Shown in pieces: positions 1-12,151 of a stretch of 64,000 nt of DNA; the stretch's first letter is position 1, and each line of letters starts with the position of its first letter. Under the pieces are notes generated by a model that saw nothing but the letters and a program-made list of their open reading frames with translations, did no database searches and had not been told where the DNA came from. Position numbers and translations under genes: made by a program. This DNA comes from Puccinia triticina (taxonomy: Eukaryota; Basidiomycota; Pucciniomycetes; Pucciniales; Pucciniaceae), in the NCBI RefSeq assembly GCF_026914185.1, contig NC_070563.1, forward strand, positions 434,001-498,000, written 5' to 3'.

Positions 1-1913
1 AGAGTATTCGATTATCTCGGTGCAAAGGTTGGACGATTTGATCGTTCCAAGGTTCTTCTGGTTCGATTTTTCTAAGGAACACATGACCGCCAGTAAGTTA
101 ACCACGTGCTACTCTCAATGAGCCTTGTGTGGGGTGAAGGGAAACTCACTATTGGCAGCATCTTTGTATAACATGAAAGGGTTACCAGTCTCTGTTTGAG
201 CTTCCAAAATCGCGTACCAAAGCTTTTGGGCTTTGACGACCTTCTTAGCCCGGTTTTCTTTCTCGTACTTTGCAAAAAGCTCTTCGAATTCTTCACCATA
301 AACATCCGCCAAGCCGGGAGCTTCAGCAGGACAAAATAATGGCCAATCTCCGTTCTGGTGATCCAATGAAAAATTTAGCTAGGGTCACATACGCAAAAGA
401 GATGTGGTCTTACTTTCTCAACTCGGGACATAAAAAGATCAGGAATCCAAAGTGCATAAAAGAGGTCCCGAGCTCTACTTTCTTCCTTCCCGTGATTTTT
501 CCTGAGGTCCAACCAGTCAAACACATCCGCGTGCCAAGGCTCAAGATAGATTGCAAAGGCACCAGGCCTCTTGTTGCCACCTTGGTCGACATATCGCGCC
601 GTCTGTAAAGTGTATAAAAAGAAACAAAGATAAATGTGCTGGAATATTGCTGCAGTGATTGATCGGACTGACGTTGTTGAACACTCGGAGCATGGGTACA
701 ATACCATTGGAGTAGCCATTTGTACCAGAAATATAACTACCAGTCGCACGAATGTTGTTAATGTGGAGTCCGATTCCGCCCGCACTCTTTGAGATCATGG
801 CACAGGTCTTCAAGGTATCGTAAATCCCGTCAATCGAGTCCGATTTGCTGGCGACCAAGAAACAAGAGGATAGTTGAGGATGGGGCGTTCCGGCATTGAA
901 AAGCGTCGGTGATGCGTGTGTAAAGTACTACATTGGAAACCAGTCAGCAACAAGTCATTCTAGATCAGAGGTAGTGGTTGGAACCCTTACTTTCTCTGAC
1001 ATCAAATTGTACGTCTTGATTGCTTTTTCGACATCCATGCCGTGGATACCAACTGCTACTCTCATGAGCATGTGCTGGGGTCGTTCGGCAACTTTACCTT
1101 TGATCCGAAGGAGGTAGGACCGCTCAAGGGTCTTGAAGCCAAAGTAGTTATAGTTAAAGTCGCGGTCATAGATCACCGCACTATTAAGTGCTTCGGCATT
1201 AGCCTGGACGGCTTCGTAAGTTTCTTGAGATATCATAGAAGAAGGTCGACCATTGATCGGGTTTACTGATGGCAGAACAGAAGACCTCCATCACGTGTTA
1301 GTAAGGCAAAGCGCGAGTTTTTTTTTTCAGAACGATGGACAAGACAGAACGAGAGACTATCAAATTCAAGTCGACCGACGGACCATAAGTGTAAAGATCT
1401 TCGATAACTTGACTGAAGAGCTTCTTGGTTTCTTTGTGAAGATTACTGATTGCAATCCTTGCAGCTAAGACGGCATAATCCGGATGACGGGTGGTCATGT
1501 ACGCAGCAGTTTCTGCTGCCAGATTGTCGAGTTCAACCGTAGTAACCCCATTGAAGACCCCATTGATGACCTTTTTGGTTCTGAGTCATTGAACCACGGA
1601 AGGTAGCGTTAACGATGCAGCGGCTCAGGCTGATTGGAGGAAGATAACTCACATCTCGATGGGCTCAACGTGGACATTGTCAAGGCCGTAGCACAGTTTG
1701 TTTATCCGGGCCGTGATCTTGTCAAAAGCAACTGTGAAAGCGAAACGATCGCAACATCAGCAAGCGTGTCGAAGATGAACATCGAGAAACGTGTACCTTT
1801 TTCGCGGCGACCGTCGCGTTTGTAGACCTGGTGAATGTTAAGCGTTTCTTCGGAGATGAGACTTTATTTACATGAATACCCTAGAGCAGAGAGCGTGTTA
1901 CTCACGAATGCCA
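1..1913 (-). CDS. RNR1: Ribonucleoside-diphosphate reductase large subunit, 5' part
   Basis: Class Ia ribonucleotide reductase reduces ribonucleoside diphosphates to deoxy forms for DNA synthesis, working with the small subunit in the cytosol. Exons in order on the minus strand: [10 protein letters not shown] (near 1795-1825, the usual N-terminus of the ATP-cone), FDKITARI (near 1715), a block from 1640 to 1298 ending in [16 protein letters not shown], a block at 955-1240 with [16 protein letters not shown], the [15 protein letters not shown] stretch near 850-910 with the redox-active cysteine, then [11 protein letters not shown], the [16 protein letters not shown] block (about 470-590) and the [12 protein letters not shown] block that is still open at position 1. 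The C-terminal redox cysteines lie outside the window. Introns are short with GT-AG ends. The first exon is not certain: an ATG at 1911-1913 followed by a small intron is the best candidate, but an in-frame TAA lies between it and the VYKRDG exon, so splicing decides it. Confidence 0.93.
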
Positions 1914-4481
1914 TGACGCTCTTAGATTCTGCTGGAGTGGTTTTCCGAAGGCTGAGTGTCTAGCTCTTGTTGGGATGGAGTTCCTGTGGTATCTGTTGTC
2001 GATAGATGTGGGTGTGGTAGGCTCCGGGGATTGTCAGAGAGGTGTCGATGCGATCCCTGAAGATGTAGTCAGTGGGTGTTGTTGGTGTGGTGGTCGTAGG
2101 GTGCAGTGGGCTCTGCAGGGGCGGCAGGAGTCTCTGAGCCTGAAGAGACGAGTTCAGCGCGCAGCCTCGATGGGCGCGACCCGACGCGTCCCACATCTCC
2201 ATACCCCCGCAGGACATCTCGTCATCGATCGGCCTCCGCTCATCCTCCGAGTCTGACTCTGACTGAGCAAACCAGGCAACCATCTCTCTTCAGCCAAAAA
2301 CATGTCTTAGACTTGTGTAGGTTGTTCCCAGTGCTTGGCTCCAGCAGGGGAGCCCACGATGGGGTGGACTACATTCACAGTTTGTACTGACTCAATAATG
2401 GCAGGTCTTCGAAGCTCAGAAAGGTGATCAGCTGTCCTTCTCTGAAGTTTTCTTCTTGAGGGAGGGCCTGATTTTGCTTACAACAAAAGTGCACATAAAT
2501 ATATGTTACAGAATACCCAAGCTCAAAAGTGTGGAGATTTACCTCGGAGAAAAAGATCAGGTATTGGAGAGGGGGCCGTACCATGGACTTTTGAAAAATG
2601 GCTACTTTTCTTGTCCTCTAAACAAAAAGTGGAGGACTTCCTACCAACTTAGAAAGCAGCCTACTATTCCTATTTTCTATTTCTTAGCATGTAACCACTG
2701 TTGCTCCCCTTTGAAGATAGAAAAAAAGAATAGAAAATAGCACTTACTTAGCTGGTATTTGGAGCCTTCAATTGTTGAAATTCTTCATATTTGGGCTCAA
2801 GACTGCCATTTGATGATGGTCAGTTTTAGTCCTGAGAAATGTTGAGAGAAATAAATTTTGAAAATTTGAGTTTTCATGCTTAGCATGGCCCTGCCAAAGT
2901 CACTTATGATTTTGTGTTTTATGCATTTATGATTTCAATTTTGAAGACCACTGACCAAGGAGTTAAAAGGTGGCTCAAGGTTGTCAGGAATATTCAGACT
3001 TGTTGATGTTTTTTTTTTTCAAATATCAAAGGTAAATAATCACAGCTACATAGAGAGTCCCCACAAGATCCAAAGGGGGCCTGCAAGACTGAAACAGGGG
3101 ACAGAACAGCAGGATACTGGTAACTGGTAACAGGGGACAGAACAGCAGGATACTGGTAACTGGTAACAGGGGACAGGAAAGGACATGGCCACTTGGTCAG
3201 ACAAGAACAGGGCATGACATGATGGCATCTCACATGAGATTGACATGACAGGGTATGTCACTTAAGATGCACAGGACAGGGGGCAGGGAATCTCACTTGA
3301 GGTGGACAAAAGCATCTCACTTGAGATGGAAAACAGAGTAGTGAAATCAAAGACTGTACTGAAATTAAATTAAAAGGAGTGATGGAAGACTGTGAGTGGC
3401 CAGGTGGAGCAGAATTCTGACCAAAAGTCCCTCAACAGGCATACATTACGAGGGACTTGTAGTTCAGTGATTATTGCGCATGAAACTTGAAAGCATTCTA
3501 GTTACTGCAGGCTGAGGATTTTTTCTTCTTTGTTTTGATGAAAATTAGGAGTTTGTGTGATTAAATTGAGATCTGGGAGGCTCACAGACTTGACGGGAAG
3601 TCATCCACTGAAAGCCAACTCGTTGTGAGAGATAAACAAATTACAGCCCTTGCCCAATTGAAAGAGGACATTTTCCTTTGCTTCTGTTTTTTTCTTTTCT
3701 GTTCCTCTCAGCAGTTGGGTCCCATTGCAAGTGTTTCAATCACTCATCTTTGAAATATAAATCAGATCCGTGTTACAATCAACTAGGTTATTTCAATGTA
3801 ATGAAAAAGAAGAGATCTTTACTAGCTAGGTATACAGGTAAAATAAAAACAATACTTCATTGGAAAACTCTGACTCTCAGGAAGAATGCATATGTTTGTA
3901 GTTTGTTTAATTTGGCCTCAATCAGTTCTTTAGACCAAACTGGGTATGAGTCCTGCTGGTTGAGCTATTTATTTTTGAAAAAATGATTAATGTATGTGGG
4001 GTATGCAATTGCATGTGGGGTGTGCAATTTGAGGTGTCATTGAGGCCAAATGAACCACAAGCCTATGCGTTCTTACTGAGAGTTTGATATCTTACATGTG
4101 CTTTGCGGCAGGAGGAAGGTGCGGATTGAATGATTGTGAGGGTCTACTTAATCTAGATGGAGGAAGGGGCCTTGGAATAAAGGAATAGGGTTATAATCAA
4201 CAAAGACTATGTACAGCTCCAAATTGAACAAATAACACATAATTTTATGTTGGTATTTTATGCTATGATTTCCTGTTTAAACCAATCCGGTAGTTGCTTC
4301 AATCCAAATCGGTAGTAATGTATCAAACCAGAAACCCAAAGATGAAGGTAAGAATAATTGGAGCACTGATAATAAAACTTTTCTACATTATTTTAGATAG
4401 GATACCCAAGATGGACAGGCCTGGAATGAAACACAGGAATTTTGACAATAGGGATCTAGTAGCTGGGTTCGAGCGAAGTGA
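1914..4481. other. Intergenic, AT-rich, no gene supported
   Basis: Open frames here are short and overlap on both strands. The stretch 1960-2283 directly upstream of RNR1 is GC-richer and is probably promoter or 5' leader. I see one short tandem repeat (listed separately) and an imperfect inverted repeat near 2670-2740, but no coding signature that I recognise. Confidence 0.5.
3093..3175. repeat. 36-bp tandem repeat, 2.3 copies
   Basis: The 36-bp unit at 3093-3128 is repeated without visible change at 3129-3164 and a partial third copy follows. It makes two overlapping reading frames look longer and more repetitive than they are. Confidence 0.85.
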
Positions 4482-5087
4482 TCAGTGAGAGATCCTCCTT
4501 ATAGCTTTGCGGTCATTAAGTCGGAATTTCCGGCCGACAATTCTTGAGAGAGTGATCTTTTCGACGGGTTTTTGGGTACCGTCAAAGTCGTTCTGGGTGT
4601 AAGGCCTGACGTTGAGTGGAGGGATTGATTCGCCAACCGGGTTGAAGTGGGTGAAAAGCTCTTGGACGGAGAGGGATGGATAGTCCAGGTTGAACTTGGT
4701 GAAGCTGATCGATTCCATTCTGTGGAAAAAAGAGTTGAGCCTCCTGAGATGTCCTTCCTGACCAAGCTTGCCAGAGTAGCATACAAAAAATGGACTGACA
4801 TGTTGGGATGATGATCGAGAGTGTGGGTGAATGCCAGCCAGCCCAGGGTGGCCAAGATGAGCAGACAGTAGCATTTGCCGGCCTGGATCATCTGATGAAT
4901 GTTCAGGGAAAGAATATAGCAAGTCAGAACCCCTCCGGTAAACCGACGGGTATGTTCGATAGGATGGTAAACAGTGGCGTAAATTCCTGGAGCTTACTCG
5001 ACGTCTAAGAAGCGAAAGATCTTCCTCCAATGCCGACCCAGTGACCCTGTAGGCCTCAGAGTCATGATCACGGTAGAGACTGAACAT
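4482..5087 (-). CDS. Unrecognised ORF, possibly a multi-exon gene
   Basis: A 201-codon frame is open from an ATG at 5085-5087 to a stop at 4482. I do not recognise it. A second frame over the same bases (from about 4990 to 4700) encodes a hydrophobic run, YCLLILATLGWLAF, which looks more protein-like than its counterpart in the long frame. The last exon (about 4482-4720, SISFTKFNLDY to RKAIRRISH) reads well in the long frame. A GTAAGC donor near 4992-4997 could join a first exon starting at 5063-5065. I suspect a spliced membrane protein but could not build a model that keeps the frame, so only the locus is supported. Confidence 0.35.
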   Translation of the reverse strand: MFSLYRDHDSEAYRVTGSALEEDLSLLRRRVSSRNLRHCLPSYRTYPSVYRRGSDLLYSFPEHSSDDPGRQMLLSAHLGHPGLAGIHPHSRSSSQHVSPFFVCYSGKLGQEGHLRRLNSFFHRMESISFTKFNLDYPSLSVQELFTHFNPVGESIPPLNVRPYTQNDFDGTQKPVEKITLSRIVGRKFRLNDRKAIRRISH

Positions 5088-5366
5088 GATTGAAATAAGT
5101 TATTTAAATTATTTAAATTATCAGATAGAGAAGAGTCGAAACCTTGACGAGTGAAGAGACCTGAGGGAGGGTAAAGTGATGTCGACTGAGAGTCCAGGTG
5201 TGACAGGAGGCCCACCTCTTTAAAAACAGTCTATGTACCTCCCAAGCTGATTGGTGGAATCGGCGTGGGGATAGGTACAGACGTCTGGGTGAAACGGGTT
5301 ACAGCATCTTACCGGTTATTTCGGGACTTTCTTACGTTTTGACAGAACCTGTATTCTTGCACCTCA

Positions 5367-5744
5367 TCATCGGGATAGGTGTTCAAGAATCTGTAGCAAG
5401 ACTTCACCCAAGTCTGCGAAACGTGCCACGGTATGTAGGCCTTCGATGAGCACAGTCAAACGCTGTTTGTCCGGAGGGATTGTTTGAGCACTGTGACCAG
5501 AACAGTTCACTTCATGAAACTCGTACATGGCCGGCGAGACCACATCGCCAAGAACCGGCGATATCGACACACCTTCAATTGGCCAGACGCGTGCCAGCAA
5601 AACCATTCCAGTACACAATAACATACACCAAGAGCCGGTTTCAGCCGTGAATGAAATGTCTCGCGTTTTGTTTTCTTTCTTCGCCTCCGAAACATCTTCG
5701 AAGACATGCCGGTGCAAAAATAAAGGCTCCGTTTGGCTGTCCAC
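5367..5744 (-). CDS. Unrecognised ORF abutting a MITE
   Basis: A 125-codon minus-strand frame, ending in ...GEVLLQILEHLSR, contains a plausible protein segment (LLARVWPIEGVSISPVLGDVV). Its apparent N-terminus (5725-5744) lies inside the terminal repeat of the MITE dimer, so the first residues are transposon-derived or the true start is another methionine downstream. The MITE may have cut off the original 5' part. Function unknown; it could also be chance coding. Confidence 0.3.
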   Translation of the reverse strand: MDSQTEPLFLHRHVFEDVSEAKKENKTRDISFTAETGSWCMLLCTGMVLLARVWPIEGVSISPVLGDVVSPAMYEFHEVNCSGHSAQTIPPDKQRLTVLIEGLHTVARFADLGEVLLQILEHLSR

Positions 5745-7120
5745 AAAAATGTGGGAGCGTAATAAAAAACTTTGCAGATTATTTTCGGGGGGACAGGGGA
5801 TATTACGCTATCCCCTGTCCCTGTTTGGCAGCCCACCGAGCGTCATAAAGTTGACGACAGGAGTTCACGCTCCATTATTCCCCCCGCCATTTGGGATATT
5901 TCACCCTGACCCCAAAATTTGCGGTCATAATCGCTCCCTTCGGCCTCGAATCCGTGCGACTCAATGGCACCCCGACGCAAGAGACCTCCATCCTCGAACC
6001 CTCCCCCCAATCGACCGAGGCTTCAATCCCGCCTCCGCTTCCTGACCCAAACAAATCGAGGCTACAATCACCATCAAGATGAACAGCTTGATGACTTTCT
6101 GCTGGTGTTTGTGTTGGAAACGAAGCGAGAGGCAGCTGTTGTCGAGGGTTGCGGAGCCCGGTGGGGGCATTGTGGCATCGGATTTGAGGAGGAGAGAAGC
6201 GCAGGCCGGACTTGTTTTTGAGTGGCGCACCAAACAGACAGGACTGCTGTCGCTATATGACGGTGGCCGTCCCAAACGGCCGTCTATAATTGCCTAAGCC
6301 CAGTAATAATACAAATAAGGTTTAATAAAGCTTATTCGGATTATTACGTTGCGGTTTATTACCACATATGACGCTGGGCCCTGCCAAACGGGGACCTAGA
6401 TTTAATGTCCTACTTCCCTATTGTGCAGAACTATTTGTTTCTATTCTTTGGCCCCGTTTGGCAGGGCCCAGCGTCATATGTGGTAATAAACCGCAACGTA
6501 ATAATCCAAATAAGCTTTATTAAACCTTATTTGTATTATTACTGGGCTTAGGCAATTATAGACGGCCGTTTGGGACGGCCACCGTCATATAGCGACAGCA
6601 GTCCTGTCTGTTTGGTGCGCCACTCAAAAACAAGTCCGGCCTGTGCTTCTCTCCTCCTCAAATCCGATGCCACGATGCCCCCACCGGGCTCCGCAACCCT
6701 CGACAACAGCTGCCTCTCGCTTTGTTTCCAACACGAACACCAGCAGAAAGTCATCAAGCTGTTCATCTTGATGGTGATTGTAGCCTTGATTCGTTTGGGT
6801 CAGGAAGCGGAGGCGGGATTGAAGCCTCGGTCGATTGGGGGGAGGGTTCGAGGATGGAGGTCTCTTGCGTCGGGGTGCCATTGAGTCGCACGGATTCGAG
6901 GCCGAAGGGAGCGATTATGACCGCAAATTTTGGGGTCAGGGTGAAATATCCCAAATGGCGGGGGGAATAATGGAGCGTGAACTCCTGTCGTCAACTTTAT
7001 GACGCTCGGTGGGCTGCCAAACAGGGACAGGGGATAGCGTAATATCCCCTGTCCCCCCGAAAATAATCTGCAAAGTTTTTTATTACGCTCCCACATTTTT
7101 GTGGACAGCCAAACGGAGCC
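5725..7120. mobile_element. Inverted dimer of a 0.67-kb MITE
   Basis: The stretch is a near-perfect palindrome: arm 5725-6396 is repeated in reverse complement at 6450-7120, with a unique 53-bp spacer between. The outer ends read GGCTCCGTTTGGC and the inner ends GGCCCCGTTTGGC, so each arm is itself bounded by similar inverted termini and is a complete element. A TAA lies next to both outer ends (5721-5723 and 7121-7123), consistent with the 3-bp TWA duplication of PIF/Harbinger-type MITEs, though one extra A on the left blurs this. No transposase frame is present; the mirror-image ORFs are only consequences of the palindrome. Confidence 0.9.
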
Positions 7121-7301
7121 TAAGGTGCTTAAGTTGGAATAAGTGCTGGGACATAAATACATACAATTGTGACATGAGATTTTTGGATTCGGTTTACATT
7201 TTATGATAATGCTTATGAAGCTGAGATACACGCGGAACCTGGCCAGCAGCTGACTTGACCACCTGAACCTGACCCTACACCGAGGGCACATTCCGATGGA
7301 C

Positions 7302-9006
7302 TCAAGGTTTCGGCCCAAATGCAGCCGCGATGGACTGTGATAAGTTAGTACCAGCAGCCGTGATTCCACCATCAGACAAGATGGCCTAGGGCAAATGCAG
7401 TCAAACCAATTTTTTCAGTCCTCCGAGTCCGTCCATCCGACTCCACATCAGCAAGAGAAACTGCAGACTGACATTTGCTGATATATGTGCTCCCGCTCGA
7501 CTGGCCAAGAACAGGAAGACACCGGCCATGTCCTGCAGACCGTTTTCAGAAGGAAAACAAAGAAGGAACATGCGCAGTGTCAGGGCCACCATTTCGAATA
7601 GTAAATATTCAGTTGAGAGAGCAATTCAGGAAGACTTTTCCAACTCACCTCTACTCCTCCATAGCGACCCATCGGATGTAAGCTATGGGCTAATTGATCT
7701 GCCTGATCACGAATACTTTGGTTGATGTCGGAGGGAAATAAACCCTGCCACAAGAATATAACAAAATTAATTCTCATTCGATAAGTATTCCGGAGGTATG
7801 TGTCTATGTGCGTATCAGAAAGAGATAGACAACTCACTGGACAAATCGCATTAACGGAGATAAGTTTCGGACCGAGCGTGACTGCGAGGTTAGATGCCAA
7901 AGAGACTGCAGCGGCTTTACTGGTGCTATCTATTGTTACCGAGCATCATTGAGAAAGGCCATTCAGGGCTAAAAAAACAACAACAGCTGTGCTCGCATGT
8001 AATGTGAGCAATCAAAAGTGAAAGAAAGAAAACACCCACATGACCAGAGTCCACGATCTCCAAAGTCGCTTTGGTTGTTGAAGGCCTGCACCGAAGCAAT
8101 GATGATGACTCTCCCGGGATCTATTCAAGATTCATGTATCAAAGCCAGATCAGAACATTGCAGCCAACCCTGATTGACCCCCAGCAGCTGATCTTACCCA
8201 AGTTTGTGGCATCTTTGGCTAATAATGGGGTAAGCTCAGCAGTCATGTAAAAGATAGACTTGACATTCAGATCTAGTCGCGGTCGCAGCGATGGGCACAG
8301 GAAATGAAGAAGGTTCAGTATTTCAGATTCCCTCAACTTAAGCACTTTTTATCTAATCGTGGGACTCAACTGAACACATCATCCCAATCTTTGTGGAAGG
8401 CAGCAGAAAAATCAAAGAAAAGGTGATCAGCGTTTTTGCCGGCATAAAGCTCACAGGATGCCATAAATGAACATGCCTTTCTCAGGGTACTGATGGAATT
8501 GCCCGGGGATGGCTATTCCAGAGTTGTTGACCAAGACATGAATTTTCTCGAATCGTTTCTTCACTTCGTCGCACAAGGCCGCACAGCCCGCCTTCGATGA
8601 TAGATCGCTAACGATAAACTCAGCTTTTCCGGTGCCCAGTTCGTTGAGCCGCTCACAGGTCTTGGAGAGGGTCTAGTGAAAAGCCCAGACCATTCAGCAT
8701 GTGGCAGATGTTGGAGCTTTCTCAGTTACCTCTTCATTGCGAGCAGTAATAACGACATGTCCTCCGTTGACCACCCATGCGTGGGCCATCACTGCATATT
8801 TATGTAAGAGTATCGCGAGCCATCCAGTCAGATGATTGCTATATCTACTTTGAATTTTTTAAGCATGCCCGGAAAGAAAGAAGGAAACGGGGTACGAAAC
8901 TTTCGCCGAGTCCTTTACCGCCCCCAGTGACAACGGCGATCCGGCCTTGGACTCCGAACAGATTTTGAATCAGAAGTGGGTTGCTGTTAGAATTGGTCTG
9001 CGCCAT
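7302..9006 (-). CDS. Short-chain dehydrogenase/reductase (SDR)
   Basis: A classical NAD(P)-dependent SDR, probably a cytosolic oxidoreductase of unknown substrate; the layout resembles 3-oxoacyl-ACP reductase-like SDRs. The ATG at 9004-9006 opens RIAVVTGGGKGLGE with the TGxxxGxG cofactor motif. After an intron (8899 downward) comes MAHAWVVNGGHVVITARNEE, then VSDLSS and HVLVNNSGIAIPG (the NNAG-type motif) near 8490-8620, a helix DLNVKSIFYMTAELTPLL near 8200-8280, then SLASNLAVTLGPKLISVNAICP near 7830-7900, a loop ending HPMGRYGGVE, DMAGVFLFLASRAGAHISAN near 7470-7535 and a last exon with SDGGITAAG ending at the stop 7302-7304. Introns have GT-AG ends. The exon carrying the catalytic YxxxK was only partly placed. 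Divergent from the glycine-rich gene. Confidence 0.88.
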
Positions 9007-10057
9007 GTCTGGTTGCGCGACTCGAGATTCGTCACTCAGTGTTGAGTTTCTAGCAGGAACTGTCTCGCTGGTCTGGACTATTTATCCAGATTCTGCTCGC
9101 TGGAGAAATATTATCCGGTCAAGGGGATGGTGGCTCTGTGGACGCCCAGGCGGGCACAATCAGGGCGACTTTAGTGACCATCCGATCTACATAATCGCTT
9201 TCCCCTGACGATCTCGAGTCCAACACAGCTCATCGCTCATGTAAATATACGCCGAGGCCGGCACTGTGTGTAGGATGGATTTGGCGCTGTGACGTGAAGA
9301 TTAAAGCAGGGGCGCAGATCGAAAGCCTCACAGCTGGGGACAGCAATAAGATGTCGGTGGGCCATCTGTGCTCCAGATGGAACTTTCCTCATGCTCGGTT
9401 TCTAACCACAGCCGAGTGGACAATGGCGTGCTCTTCGAAGTGGCGGTTGCGAGTTCGCGGATTGATTTGGGATAGACCGGCCGGGCGAGTGAGCTGTGGT
9501 TGCAATAAAAACAGCCGAAAGTGCTGCATTCGACTCGAGAGAGGCTCGGGGCAGCGCATGCTCGTTGATGTGGGCAAGAGGAGAAGGGTGCTGGCCATGG
9601 CGCGTCACCAGCTGAGCAGGAACAACCAAACTTGTCATCTTGAACCCTTGAACACAACAGTGTCGATACTACGCCTGGGGAGATTGCTTTGAACCGGCTC
9701 AACTGGCCTGGTCATGGCAACAATCGAGAATGATGGCAAATGCTTCTACACACGACTCACTGGCGAAGGAGGGTTCCGCAACCCTGGAGAAGGATTCAAA
9801 CAGTAACCAAGAGCTTTTGTCACTCGAGATCAGCCGGTCACATTGTTCATCCAGAAAAAAGGCATCAATCCTGTCTCTGCTTCCTTCTCCTCCCCTTCAT
9901 ATCAACCCTGTCCCAATTTGTCTTCTCCTTGTTCATATTTCCCCACCAAGTCAATCAACCTTCCCTGCGCCATCAAATTTGACATTTTTTTGCCCTTTCT
10001 CTGTTTCTATTGTACATATTTCTTGAATCCTCATCTACTTCCATCTGATCGTCCATC
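9007..10057. other. Intergenic region between divergent genes
   Basis: This separates the SDR gene (minus) from the glycine-rich gene (plus) and should hold both promoters. Frames of 124-132 codons exist on both strands over 9294-9702 but are mutual shadows with no recognisable motif. I see no repeat. Confidence 0.5.
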
Positions 10058-10065
10058 TATATAAA
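10058..10065 (+). promoter_or_regulatory. TATA box of the glycine-rich gene
   Basis: TATATAAA stands 58 bp before the ATG at 10123, after a long pyrimidine-rich tract (9880-10050). Position and sequence fit a core promoter for the downstream gene. Confidence 0.6.
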
Positions 10066-10122
10066 CTACATAACGAACATCCGACAAAAGCATATATCGT
10101 AGCCAATAGCTCATCTTCAAGC

Positions 10123-12006
10123 ATGATTCCCGGACGATCATTGTTAATCCTTTCAGCAATGCTAGCAGCGGGTATGTGCCCAATATCTATGTCTTTCTCA
10201 TCTTCGATAAATCAGGCTGACAAGGCATCCGGAAATTCCCCGAATCCAGGAATCTTTCCCCACTCATTGATGGCTCGAGGAGACCCAAAGACGTGCGTAT
10301 CTATTCTCTGAAAGAATTCATGAGGTACAAAAACAAAAAAAAGGCTAGAGTTCAATTCCTGAAGCAACTACTGTATCAGTGTGATCGCAGGTCACTTAAT
10401 TGGAGCACGTTCGAACCATGACTACACCCGTCCGGGCGCCTATCTTTCCCGAAGAAAAAGCGTTGGGATCAGCGCAAGTAAGACTAAAATCGCACTAACC
10501 TCTCGGGACCGATTGGTACGGTCTTCATTCGGCCGAAGACACAACCCTAAAGAAGAAATGCTTGGCGGCGGTCTCGGTGTAGGTGGCGGCGGAGGTTTCG
10601 GGGGAGGCGGAGGTGTAGGTGGGGGCGGAGGTGTAGGTGGGGGCGGAGGTGTAGGTGGGGGCGGAGGTGTAGGTGGGGGCGGAGGTGTAGGTGGGGGCGG
10701 AGGTGTAGGTGGGGGCGGAGGTGTAGGTGGGGGCGGAGGTGTAGGTGGGGGCGGAGGTGTAGGTGGGGGCGGAGGTGTAGGTGGGGGCGGAGGTGTCGGA
10801 GGCGGTCTCGGTATCGGCAGCGGCGGAGGTCTCGGTCTCGGTGGGGGTCTCGGGGGCGGTCTGGGAGGCAATTTGGGGGGTGGTATAGGGGGCGGTGGTG
10901 GAGGTGGTGGAGGTGGTGGAGGTGGAGGAGGTGGAGGAGGTGGTGGAGGTGGAGGAGGTGGTGGAGGTGGTGGAGTTGGAGGTGGATGGAGTGAGGGTAG
11001 TGCTGCAGGAGGTGGGGGTGGTGTGGGATTCGCAAGCGGTGGAGGTGGGCTACAAGAGGCTTCAATCAGCGTAGGAAGCGGAGGCGGGGGAGGAACTGGA
11101 AGTGGGGCGGCTTACGGCGGCAGTGGCTTGAGCGCCGGCGGTGGTTTCAGTTCCGGCAGCAGTAGCATCCAAGGTTCCTCAATCTCACCAAGCTGCTTAC
11201 ATCTCCTTGTGTTTATGATATTGATTATGTTTTGTCTTTAAAACTCCTGAAATGTAGAAAGTCAAACTTCTGGTTACAGTTATTCATCAAGTCAATCATC
11301 ATCAATGAATTATCAAAGCATGAGGGAAGCCTGTTCAGGCTTGGTGAACAAGATCAAAAAGTGCCAGAATTCCTTGGGCGGAGCGGCCGGAATTGGCGGG
11401 TCGGCGCAAGCATACTTCGAAGCTTCAATTCAAGCGATCCGGGAGTTGGGAGCCGAGATTCAAGCGGTACTAACCAGTTTCCACACTTGCAGCGAATGTG
11501 CCGGGAGTCAAATTGTGAGGGGTATCATACCATCCATCTCTTCCTTCATGTCGGGGCTTTGTCCAGTTGCTAAAAGTTACAAGTTGAAGCTGACTGGCCG
11601 GTGATCTGTGAAAAACAAATCAAAGAATTTATTCGGCAGCCCTTTCACTCAAGTCTTCCTCCAGCTAAACCACCTATTCCACTCATGTCGATCCAACTTC
11701 CCCAATCAATGGACAGTTATGATCAATAGTAAGCACATGTTTCTTTCTTATTTCTTTCAGCAAACCGAGACCGACTTGAATCAAGGGACGAAAAGCCTTT
11801 CCAATGACTGACTTTAACCCTTTGTTGAAAATCCTTGCAAAGCCGGACTTTGTAGCGTGGACGAAGTGTTTTCGGTGTTCTTTTCCGCTTGCGAACAGAA
11901 GGGCTTGTTACTCAAAGTCTTCATTCCGAACGAGCTTGGTTCATTATTCAACAAATGTGGGCTACAGAAAGCTTACTCAACCATGGTCCAATGTGGTCTT
12001 CAATGA
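10123..12006 (+). CDS. Secreted glycine-rich protein with cysteine-containing tail
   Basis: The start MIPGRSLLILSAMLAAG is a typical signal peptide, so the product is probably secreted (cell wall or effector-like; inference). My model: exon 1 10123-10292, intron to 10364, exon 2 10365-11173, intron to 11257, exon 3 11258-11600, exon 4 11640-11728, exon 5 11843-12006. All phases agree and the total is 524 codons plus stop. Exon 2 carries 10 copies of an 18-bp unit coding for (V/G)GGGG repeats, then a longer poly-Gly/Ser tract. Exons 3-5 change character to a helical cysteine-bearing region (EACSGLVNKIKKC, FHTCSECAG, FHSCRSNF, FFSACEQKGLLLKVFIPNE, LFNKCGLQK). The 39-bp intron 3 is very short; if it is not spliced the protein ends at 11604 (441 aa). 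No family recognised. Confidence 0.65.
10615..10794 (+). repeat. 18-bp coding minisatellite, 10 copies
   Basis: Ten essentially identical copies of an 18-bp unit encode a hexapeptide of five glycines and one valine. The sequence identity at nucleotide level points to recent slippage expansion, so copy number probably varies between isolates. The proline-rich antisense frame here is an artefact of this repeat. Confidence 0.95.
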
Positions 12007-12151
12007 ATCAAGGGAACTCAGTAGAACAAGGAAGACTTTCCTCATTTGATCAATAAATATTGCCATCTGGAATGCCACGCCCAAGCAGGCTCTTTGATAG
12101 ATATACAAGTATTCAGGTAGTACACACATATACGTAAACATGACCTGCGAG

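Noticed and set aside
2994..3261. Repetitive protein (SPVTSYQYPAVL repeats) on the minus strand
   Set aside because: Produced entirely by the 36-bp tandem repeat, with overlapping alternatives and no start context.
10440..11065. Long proline-rich and histidine-leucine-rich minus-strand frames
   Set aside because: They are antisense shadows of the glycine minisatellite.
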